This document shows positions 1-6,112 of a stretch of 19,154 nucleotides of DNA, in pieces (the first letter of the stretch is position 1; every line of letters starts with the position of its first letter). A program made the position numbers and the translations under genes. This DNA is from an uncultured Collinsella sp. GTDB taxonomy: Bacteria > Actinomycetota > Coriobacteriia > Coriobacteriales > Coriobacteriaceae. Where the stretch lies: positions 1-19,154 of the forward strand of contig CABSKX010000043.1 of assembly GCA_902478365.1 (NCBI GenBank). The letters are read 5' to 3'. A model generated the notes under the pieces. It made no database searches. It had not been told where the DNA came from and worked only from the letters and a program-made list of their open reading frames with translations.

Positions 1-1733
1 TCTTCACCCGCACCTACACCAGCCAGGCCACGCAGACCGCGCCCATGGAGACCTTCCGCGCCTTCGCGACGACCGACGCGTTTGGCCGCATCTCGGTGAC
101 CACCTCCACACAGGTGCCTTTCCACGTGCGCCGCATGGTCGCGCAGTCGCTCGACATTCCCCAGTCGCAGGTGCAAGTCATTAAGCCTCGCATCGGCGGT
201 GGCTTTGGCTCCAAGCAGACGGGCTGCTGCGAGATCTTCGTTGCGTTCGTCACCCAGCAGACCGGCCGTCCGAGCTACTGCTGCTACTCCCGCGAGGAGA
301 CCATCACCGCGGGCAACTCGCGCCATCAGATGCAGATGACCGTCAAGCTGGGCGCCATGAACGACGGCACCATCACGGCCATCGACTTGCATACGCTGTC
401 CAACGCCGGCGCGTATGGCGAGCATGCCACCACGACGATCGGCCTTTCGGGCCACAAGAGCCTGCCTATTTACAACCATGTGAAGGCGAGCCGCTTTAGC
501 TGGGACGCCGTCTACACCAACACCAACCGCGGCGGCGCGTATCGCGGCTACGGTGCCACCCAGGGCCAGTTTGCCGTGGAGAGCGCCGTCAACGAGCTCG
601 CCGACATGCTGCACATGGACCCCGCCGACCTGCGCCTTAAGAACATCGTGCGCGAGGGCGAGATCATGCCGCAGTACTACAACGAGAAGCTCAACGCCTG
701 CGCACTCGACCGCTGCCTGCTGCGCGCGATGGACATGATCGGCTGGCGCGACAAGCCGCTGGCTGTGGATCTGGGCGATCGCGTGCGCGCCCTGGGCTGC
801 GCGCTCACCATGCAGGGCTCGGGCATCTCCAACGTGGACATCGCCGGCATCGACATGCGCCTGGAAGAGGACGGCTTCATTACCATCGGCACCGGCGCCA
901 CCGATAACGGCATGGGTGTCGACACGATCCTGGCGCAGATTGCCGCCGAGGAGCTGGGCGTGGAGAGCTCGCTGATCGTGGTGCGCGGCGTGGACACCGA
1001 CGTGTCGCCGTTCGACGCCGGCTCGTACGCGAGCTCGGGCACGTATGTGACGGGCCTTGCCGCCAAGAACGCCGCGACTGAGCTGCGCGAGAAGATCTGC
1101 GCCAAGGCCGCCCGGATGTGGGACGTTGACGCCGTCGATGTGGTCTTTGATGGCCAGTACGTGCGCCTGTCCGACGAGCGTGCCGCGCGCGAGCAGAACC
1201 GTTACCTCACGCTGCGCGACTTTGCCAACCTGTGTGTCAAGAACATCGCCGGCGGCGACGCGCTGACCTTGCACGCCTCTGCCTGCCTGCCCGTTTCGCC
1301 TCCGCCGTTTATGGCCGGTATTGCCGAGGTCGAGGTCGACAAGGCCACCGGCAAGGTGACTGTGGTGGACTACGCGGCGGCCGTCGACTGCGGCACTGTG
1401 ATCAACGAGGCGCTCGCGCGCGTCCAGGCCGAGGGCGGCATTGCCCAGGGCATCGGTCACGCGCTCTACGAGATTGTCGAGCACGACGACCGCGGCCGCC
1501 TGCGCACCGGCAACTTTATGAGCTACAAGCTGCCCACGCGCCTGGATATCGGCAGCATCCGCGTGGCCTTTGAGCCGAGCTACGAGCCGACGGGCCCGTT
1601 TGGCGCCAAGTCGATCGGCGAGGTCGTCATCAACACGCCGCTCGCCGCCGTTGCCTCGGCCGTGGCGCACGCCACCGGCCATCAGGTTCGCTCGCTTCCG
1701 ATCACGCCCGAGAAGGCCCTGCTGGGGGAGTAG
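1..1733 (+). CDS. Xanthine dehydrogenase-type molybdenum hydroxylase, large (Mo-binding) subunit, 5'-truncated by window
   Basis: The reading frame is open from base 3, so the gene starts upstream of the window; the ATG at 45 lies inside the conserved APME segment and is not a start. Visible molybdopterin-binding motifs, numbered from that Met: GGGFGSK (51-57), the RGGAYRGYGATQ arginine loop (162-173), and GAKSIGE near the C-terminus, whose Glu526 matches the catalytic glutamate of the xanthine oxidase family. The family hydroxylates purines or other N-heterocycles at a Mo-cytosine or Mo-molybdopterin centre, usually with FAD and 2Fe-2S partners; any such partners would lie outside this window. 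The substrate cannot be fixed from this fragment: xanthine or purine dehydrogenase is likeliest, but nicotinate- or aldehyde-type hydroxylases share the motifs. The stop is TAG at 1731-1733, followed about 30 bp later by tandem hairpins. Confidence 0.88.
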   Translation, partial: FTRTYTSQATQTAPMETFRAFATTDAFGRISVTTSTQVPFHVRRMVAQSLDIPQSQVQVIKPRIGGGFGSKQTGCCEIFVAFVTQQTGRPSYCCYSREETITAGNSRHQMQMTVKLGAMNDGTITAIDLHTLSNAGAYGEHATTTIGLSGHKSLPIYNHVKASRFSWDAVYTNTNRGGAYRGYGATQGQFAVESAVNELADMLHMDPADLRLKNIVREGEIMPQYYNEKLNACALDRCLLRAMDMIGWRDKPLAVDLGDRVRALGCALTMQGSGISNVDIAGIDMRLEEDGFITIGTGATDNGMGVDTILAQIAAEELGVESSLIVVRGVDTDVSPFDAGSYASSGTYVTGLAAKNAATELREKICAKAARMWDVDAVDVVFDGQYVRLSDERAAREQNRYLTLRDFANLCVKNIAGGDALTLHASACLPVSPPPFMAGIAEVEVDKATGKVTVVDYAAAVDCGTVINEALARVQAEGGIAQGIGHALYEIVEHDDRGRLRTGNFMSYKLPTRLDIGSIRVAFEPSYEPTGPFGAKSIGEVVINTPLAAVASAVAHATGHQVRSLPITPEKALLGE

Positions 1734-1764
1734 ACGAGGCGCCGCCGCCCTTTGGCAAGCCCGG

Positions 1765-1934
1765 GGAAACCGCATCCCGCTTTTCGTCCGAATTGCGGGA
1801 TGCGGTTTCCGTTTGAGGCCCCTGGCGGAAAGTGCATCCCGGAATAGGGGCTCAAAACGGGTTGCAGTTTCCGGTTGATGGCTATAGCGGAAGCCGCATC
1901 CCATTCCGAGGCCCCAAGCCGGGACGCGCTTTCC
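1765..1934. repeat. Three tandem hairpin units with exact 62-bp period
   Basis: Three imperfect copies of a hairpin begin at 1765, 1827 and 1889, exactly 62 bp apart. Unit 1 has perfect 16-bp arms (GGAAACCGCATCCCGC at 1765-1780, its reverse complement at 1795-1810). Unit 2 (1827-1872) has arms GGAAAGTGCATCCCG and CGGGTTGCAGTTTCC. Unit 3 (1889-1934) has arms GGAAGCCGCATCCC and GGGACGCGCTTTCC. The arms decay from unit 1 to unit 3. The array sits just after the xanthine dehydrogenase stop. It has no clear U-tract, so it is not a standard terminator. Function unknown. Confidence 0.8.
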
Positions 1935-1971
1935 GGCGCATGGCCAGCACCGCCTGACTGCCGAGTCCCAC

Positions 1972-2044
1972 CGAAGTTGCGGTGGAATAGGGACTGTTTT
2001 GGAGGACTGGAGCCCCAAACAGTCCCTATTTCACCGCAACTTCG
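1972..2044. repeat. Dispersed palindrome, family I, copy 1
   Basis: A long inverted repeat. The left arm reads CGAAGTTGCGGTGGAATAG and continues GGGACTGTTT; the right arm is its near-perfect reverse complement, starting AAACAGTCCC and ending CACCGCAACTTCG. The outer AGTTGCGGTGRAATAG half recurs at 10668-10734 and 12206-12271. The inner arm differs from those copies but is still self-complementary. GGGGCGGCGG follows on the 3' side, as it also does after copy 3. It lies between the hairpin array and the tRNA-Leu promoter. Confidence 0.85.
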
Positions 2045-2126
2045 ATGGGGCGGCGGGGGATTCGATGCGTACTCGTGGTGAGGTCGTGAGCTTGTAAAAG
2101 GTGTGCGTGCGCTTGCCGCTCGTATC

Positions 2127-2135
2127 TGCTATCAT
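2127..2135 (+). promoter_or_regulatory. Extended -10 promoter of tRNA-Leu
   Basis: TGCTATCAT matches the extended -10 consensus TGnTATAAT at five of six hexamer positions and keeps the TG. It lies 19 bp before the mature tRNA 5' end, which gives a short 5' leader. No convincing -35 hexamer is seen at the usual distance, which is acceptable for extended -10 promoters. Confidence 0.5.
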
Positions 2136-2154
2136 TCCTAGTCTGTGCGCTCAT

Positions 2155-2238
2155 GCGGGCGTGGCGGAATTGGTAGACGCGCCAGATTTAGGTTCTGGTG
2201 GGATTCCCGTGAAGGTTCGAGTCCTTTCGCCCGCACCA
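2155..2238 (+). tRNA. tRNA-Leu (anticodon UAG)
   Basis: A class II tRNA folds cleanly. The acceptor stem GCGGGCG (2155-2161) pairs with CGCCCGC (2228-2234), followed by discriminator A and an encoded CCA (2236-2238). The anticodon stem CCAGA/TCTGG encloses the loop TTTAGGT, placing UAG at 2189-2191, which reads CUN leucine codons. A long variable arm (GGGA-TT-CCC) and a T-arm with TTCGAGT follow. It is a single tRNA, not part of a cluster here, and lies upstream of tig. Confidence 0.96.
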
Positions 2239-2275
2239 ACGCATCTGCGTCGGCTTCGGCCGTCGCGACTCTTTG

Positions 2276-2305
2276 TTGCATAAAGGTACCAGCACCTCAG
2301 ATAAG
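2276..2305 (+). promoter_or_regulatory. Possible tig promoter
   Basis: TTGCAT (2276-2281) and GATAAG (2300-2305) are separated by 18 bp and lie 24 bp before the chosen tig start. Both hexamers are weak matches, and read-through from the tRNA-Leu promoter is an alternative because no good terminator separates them. Confidence 0.3.
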
Positions 2306-2329
2306 CTGGGCAGTATGAGGAGGAACGTG

Positions 2330-3628
2330 TTGAACATCACCGCTTCTGACGTCAGGGACGCCAAGCTCACCGCTACGGTCACCATCCCGGCCGCCGACGT
2401 CGACGCCGCGATCAAGAAGGCCTACAAGGACACCGCCAAGAAGTACCGCTTCCCGGGCTTCCGCGCCGGTAAGGCTCCCCGTCCGGTCATCGACTCCGCT
2501 CTTGGCGCCGAGGCTACCCTCGCTCAGGCCACCAACGACCTGATCGCCGCCAACGAGCCCGCCGTCCTCAACGAGCTGGACATCGTCCCCACCAAGAATG
2601 GTGACTACAAGGAGCTCGACCTCGCCAAGGATCACGAGGACTACACCTACACCGTCGAGTTCTCCCTGCGTCCTGCCGCTGAGCTCTCCTCCTTCGACGC
2701 TGTCGAGATTGAGATGCCTCCCGCGGAGGTCACCGAGTCCGAGATCAACAACCAGGTCGAGATGCTCCTCAACTACCGTGCCACCTTCGAGGACGTCGAG
2801 GGTCGCGCCGTCGAGTCTGACGACTATGTCACCGTCGACCTCAAGGCCGTCGAGAACGCTGACAACTTTGCCGCCGAGGGCCGCATGCTCATCGCCGGTA
2901 GCGACAGCAACCCCAAGGAGTTCAACGAGACCCTGATCGGCGCTAACGTTGACGACGTCAAGACCGTCACCTGGACCGACGATGTCGAGGAGGGCGAGGA
3001 GGCCGAGACCCACACCGTCGAGGTCACCGTCAAGGGCATCAAGGTCCGCAACACCCCCGAGCTCACCGACGAGCTCGTCAAGTCCGACTTTGGCTTTGAC
3101 AACATCGAGGCCATGCGCGACGCCATCAAGATCGAGATCGAGCAGGACAAGGCTTCCCGCCTGCCGGCCGAGAAGGAGAACCGTTGCGTCTCCGCTCTCG
3201 CCGAGCGTCTGCAGCTCGACGAGATGGACGCCGACTACGAGCAGTCCGTCTTTGAGGAGCTTGGCCAGAACTTCCTGTCCAACCTCGCTGCCCGCGGCAT
3301 GACCCTGGACACCTGGCTGCCCGCTTCCGGCCTGACCATGGAGCAGTTCATCGGCGACCTGCACAAGCAGGCCAACGACGTTGCCCGCGAGTCCCTGGCG
3401 CTCGACGCCCTCGCCCGTGAGCTCAAGATTGAGGTCACCGAGGACGACGTCAACGCCGAGTTCGAGAAGGCCGGCGTCAAGGACGTCGAGGCTTCCAAGG
3501 CCGAGTTCATCGCCGATGGCCGCATGCCTGCCGTCCGCGAGTCCATCCGTCGCTCCAAGGCCGTCGACCACCTGGTCGAGAACGCCAAGGTGACCGAGGT
3601 CGACGAGACCGCCAAGGACGCCGAGTAA
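2330..3628 (+). CDS. tig: Trigger factor (ribosome-associated chaperone / peptidyl-prolyl isomerase)
   Basis: Trigger factor binds the ribosome at the exit tunnel and folds nascent chains. The N-terminal ribosome-binding domain carries the signature GFRAGKAP (43-50). A central FKBP-like PPIase domain lies at about 150-240, and a long acidic helical C-terminal chaperone domain follows. At 432 aa the length fits the family. The start is chosen as TTG 2330 because AGGAGG (2318-2323) sits six bases upstream; GTG 2327 is in frame with only three bases of spacing. In-frame ATGs at 2315 and 2273 would add residues that do not look like the family N-terminus, and 2315 lies upstream of the SD sequence. 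It lies just upstream of clpP-clpX, a common tig neighbourhood, with a gap that holds a hairpin. Confidence 0.95.
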   Translation: MNITASDVRDAKLTATVTIPAADVDAAIKKAYKDTAKKYRFPGFRAGKAPRPVIDSALGAEATLAQATNDLIAANEPAVLNELDIVPTKNGDYKELDLAKDHEDYTYTVEFSLRPAAELSSFDAVEIEMPPAEVTESEINNQVEMLLNYRATFEDVEGRAVESDDYVTVDLKAVENADNFAAEGRMLIAGSDSNPKEFNETLIGANVDDVKTVTWTDDVEEGEEAETHTVEVTVKGIKVRNTPELTDELVKSDFGFDNIEAMRDAIKIEIEQDKASRLPAEKENRCVSALAERLQLDEMDADYEQSVFEELGQNFLSNLAARGMTLDTWLPASGLTMEQFIGDLHKQANDVARESLALDALARELKIEVTEDDVNAEFEKAGVKDVEASKAEFIADGRMPAVRESIRRSKAVDHLVENAKVTEVDETAKDAE

Positions 3629-3704
3629 TTCTCGCCACCTTGCCCGCGAGCGCATGCGTGCGCCCGTGATGGGGTAAAGTTATACACCGGTTATCCGGTT
3701 GCTT

Positions 3705-3749
3705 CGTACGGTGCCAGCCAATGCATAGCATGCGGGCACCGTACGTTTA
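3705..3749 (+). terminator. Hairpin between tig and clpP, likely terminator or attenuator
   Basis: CGTACGGTGCC (3705-3715) and its perfect reverse complement GGCACCGTACG (3735-3745) enclose a 19-nt loop and are followed by TTTAT. The U-tract is short, so termination may be partial. A smaller stem ACCGG-TTAT-CCGGT lies just upstream, around 3687-3700. The hairpin could separate tig from clpP transcription or sit in the clpP leader. Confidence 0.5.
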
Positions 3750-3791
3750 TCTAGAACCAATTTGGTCCGCAAGAGAGAAATGGAGATGCGT

Positions 3792-4412
3792 ATGATCGCC
3801 AAGTTCGATTCCGCCCTCGTGCCATACGTTATCGAGCAGACGCCGCGCGGCGAGCGCAGCTACGATATCTATTCGCGCCTGCTCAACGACCGCATCATCT
3901 TCTTAGGCGAGGAGATCAACTCCGTCAGCGCCAACCTGGTCGTTGCCCAGCTGCTGCATCTTGAGAGCCAGGATGCCGAGAAGGATATCTCGCTCTACAT
4001 CAATTCGCCCGGTGGCGAGGTCTACTCCGGCCTGGCGATTCTTGACACCATGAACTTCATTAAGCCGCAGGTCTCCACCATCTGCGTCGGTATGGCCGCG
4101 TCCATGGCCGCCGTGCTGCTTTCGGCCGGCGCCAAGGGCAAGCGTTTCTGCCTGCCGCACTCCAAGGTCATGATTCACCAGCCCAGCGGCGGTGCCCAGG
4201 GTCAGCAGACCGAGATCGAGATCGTGGCCGAGGAGATCAAGAAGACTCGCCGCGAGCTCAACCAGATCCTGTCCGACGCCTCGGGCCAGCCCATCGAGAA
4301 GGTCCAGGCCGACACCGAGCGCGACAACTACCTGACCGCTGCCGAGGCCCTCGACTACGGCCTGATCGACCGTATCGTCACCTCGCGCGACCTCGCCGCG
4401 AAGGACGCCTAG
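3792..4412 (+). CDS. clpP: ATP-dependent Clp protease proteolytic subunit
   Basis: ClpP is the serine peptidase that forms the tetradecameric chamber fed by ClpX or ClpC. The catalytic triad is visible, numbered from the chosen start: Ser104 in GMAASM, His129 in MIHQP and Asp174 in ADTERD. The oligomer segment SYDIYSRLLNDRIIFL is typical. ATG 3792 (206 aa) is chosen because GGAG lies six bases upstream and the product begins shortly before the conserved ALVPYVIEQT. In-frame ATGs at 3780 and 3786 and a TTG at 3762 are weaker options. The stop runs straight into clpX (TAGGATG), so the two are co-transcribed. Many actinobacteria carry two clpP genes; only one is seen here. Confidence 0.96.
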   Translation: MIAKFDSALVPYVIEQTPRGERSYDIYSRLLNDRIIFLGEEINSVSANLVVAQLLHLESQDAEKDISLYINSPGGEVYSGLAILDTMNFIKPQVSTICVGMAASMAAVLLSAGAKGKRFCLPHSKVMIHQPSGGAQGQQTEIEIVAEEIKKTRRELNQILSDASGQPIEKVQADTERDNYLTAAEALDYGLIDRIVTSRDLAAKDA

Positions 4413-4413
4413 G

Positions 4414-5826
4414 ATGGCCGGTAACATGCAGGACAACTTTGACGAGAACGGCAACCCCATCCGCTGCTCCTTCTGCGGAAAAGAGCAGGGGCAGGTTCGC
4501 CGCCTTGTAAAGGGTCCGACCAACATCTTTATCTGCGACGAGTGCGTTGCCGCCTGCTCCGAGATTTTGGAGGAGTCGCTGGCTTCGGACTTTATGGACG
4601 CCGCCCGCAACGGCAAGCTGCCGGGCTTCCTCAACGACCACGGCCAGGCTGCATCCCAGCCCGCCGCGGACCCCGAGACCGAGGGTTTTGAGCTCGAGGA
4701 CGATCGCCAGGTCATCACGCACGTGCCGACGCCGCACGAGATCTATGACGAGCTTTCGGCCTATGTTATGGGTCAGGAGGACGCCAAGCGCGCCATGTCG
4801 GTGGCCGTGTACAACCACTATCGCCGCGTGATTGAGGGCGGCGCTGCGGTGTCCGCCTTTGACGAGGCATCGGGCATGGGCGCCCAGTTTAACGATGACA
4901 TGGACGAGGTAGAACTCGCCAAGTCCAACATTTTGCTGCTCGGTCCCACCGGTACCGGTAAGACGTTGCTTGCCCAGACGCTCGCGCGCATCCTCGAGGT
5001 GCCGTTTGCCATCGCCGACGCCACCGCGCTCACCGAGGCTGGCTACGTTGGCGAGGACGTGGAGAACATCCTGCTCAAGCTCATCAACGCTGCCGATGGC
5101 GACATTGAGCGCGCGCAGGTGGGCATCATCTACGTGGACGAGATCGACAAGATCGCCCGCAAGGCCGAGAACCTCTCCATTACCCGCGATGTCTCGGGCG
5201 AGGGCGTTCAGCAGGCACTGCTTAAGATCCTTGAGGGCACGGTGGCCAGCGTTCCGCCCACCGGCGGCCGCAAGCATCCCCAGCAGGAGCTGCTGCAGAT
5301 CGATACGACCAACATCCTGTTCATCTGCGGCGGAGCCTTTGTGGGTCTGGACAAGATCATCGCCGATCGCGTGGGCAACAAGGGCGTGGGCTTTAACTCC
5401 GAGATCGCCGGTCCCACCTCGGTCGACGAGAACGACCTGCTGCGTCAGGTGCTCCCGCAGGACCTCAACGCCTTTGGCATGATCCCCGAGTTCGTGGGCC
5501 GTACGCCTGTCGTTACTCAGACGCAGGCGCTCGATGAGGACGACCTGGTGTCGATTCTGACCGAGCCCAAGAACGCCGTGGTGCGCCAGTACCGCAAGAT
5601 GTTCCAGCTCGAGGACGTCGATCTTGAGTTTGAGGACGCGGCGCTGCACGAGATCGCCCGCATGGCGCTTGCCCGCAAGACCGGCGCCCGTGGTCTGCGC
5701 GCCATTTGCGAGGACGTGCTGCAACAGACGATGTTCGACCTCCCCAGCGAGGAGGGCGTTGCCAAGGTCGTCGTAACCGAAGCGGCCGTCAAGGGCGAAG
5801 AACAGCCCCAGCGCATCTACCGCTAA
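4414..5826 (+). CDS. clpX: ATP-dependent Clp protease ATP-binding subunit ClpX
   Basis: This AAA+ unfoldase recognises substrates and threads them into ClpP. Motifs in order: N-terminal C4 zinc finger (Cys18, 21, 41, 44), Walker A GPTGTGKT (177-184), pore loop GYVG (210-213), Walker B IIYVDE (238-243), RKH loop (286-288), the VGF form of the ClpP-binding IGF loop (325-327) and sensor 2 GARGLR (424-429). At 470 aa it is slightly longer than the E. coli protein; the extra length includes a linker after the zinc finger and an insert before Walker A (about 145-165). The start ATG lies one base after the clpP stop, with AAGGA eight bases upstream inside clpP, which indicates translational coupling. 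A strong terminator follows. Confidence 0.97.
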   Translation: MAGNMQDNFDENGNPIRCSFCGKEQGQVRRLVKGPTNIFICDECVAACSEILEESLASDFMDAARNGKLPGFLNDHGQAASQPAADPETEGFELEDDRQVITHVPTPHEIYDELSAYVMGQEDAKRAMSVAVYNHYRRVIEGGAAVSAFDEASGMGAQFNDDMDEVELAKSNILLLGPTGTGKTLLAQTLARILEVPFAIADATALTEAGYVGEDVENILLKLINAADGDIERAQVGIIYVDEIDKIARKAENLSITRDVSGEGVQQALLKILEGTVASVPPTGGRKHPQQELLQIDTTNILFICGGAFVGLDKIIADRVGNKGVGFNSEIAGPTSVDENDLLRQVLPQDLNAFGMIPEFVGRTPVVTQTQALDEDDLVSILTEPKNAVVRQYRKMFQLEDVDLEFEDAALHEIARMALARKTGARGLRAICEDVLQQTMFDLPSEEGVAKVVVTEAAVKGEEQPQRIYR

Positions 5827-5848
5827 ACCAGCCAAACACATGCTTGCT

Positions 5849-5886
5849 AATAGCCTCTGACCACCCGCGGTCGGAGGCTATTTTAT
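5849..5886 (+). terminator. Intrinsic terminator of clpP-clpX
   Basis: A 14-bp stem, AATAGCCTCTGACC (5849-5862) with GGTCGGAGGCTATT (5869-5882), contains one T-G wobble and a 6-nt loop, and is followed by TTTTATAT. It lies 22 bp after the clpX stop. Confidence 0.88.
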
Positions 5887-5912
5887 ATATGCGCAATAAC
5901 CCCAACTACCTG

Positions 5913-5921
5913 TGTTATTCT
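5913..5921 (+). promoter_or_regulatory. Possible extended -10 promoter for valS
   Basis: TGTTATTCT resembles TGnTATAAT and lies in the AT-rich stretch after the clpX terminator. No -35 is evident. If used, it would give a leader of about 185 nt that contains the whole 5977-6092 inverted repeat. Confidence 0.3.
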
Positions 5922-5976
5922 GTGTGTTTGTTTAAGCCTCAGCGAAGTCATTCAGACTGAAGTAATCGATACCTAA

Positions 5977-6092
5977 GGGGAGGAATGTAGGCCCGATTTT
6001 CGTAGATTCCGCACGAGCCGAAGACCACATAATGTGGTCTTCGAGCGAGCCCAGGACTTGACCGAGCGAAAATCGGGCCTACATTCCTCCCC
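5977..6092 (+). repeat. Dispersed inverted-repeat element, family II, copy A (valS leader)
   Basis: Perfect 26-bp arms at 5977-6002 and 6067-6092 enclose a second hairpin, CGAAGACCAC (6019-6028) with GTGGTCTTCG (6034-6043). The interior TTCCGCACGAGCCGAAG is shared with copy B downstream of valS, which lies in the opposite orientation, while the outer arms differ completely. The right arm ends nine bases before the valS Shine-Dalgarno sequence. There is no T-box AGGGTGG-type sequence. Confidence 0.88.
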
Positions 6093-6112
6093 GGCGGGAC
6101 AGGGAGAGATAT

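Noticed and set aside
2297..3655. 452-aa minus-strand ORF antisense to trigger factor
   Set aside because: A mirror of G/C-rich third positions in tig; low-complexity Leu/Val/Gly/Asp composition with no family features.
5930..6112. T-box riboswitch before valS
   Set aside because: No AGGGTGG-like T-box sequence or antiterminator; the structure is explained by the repeat element shared with the region after valS.
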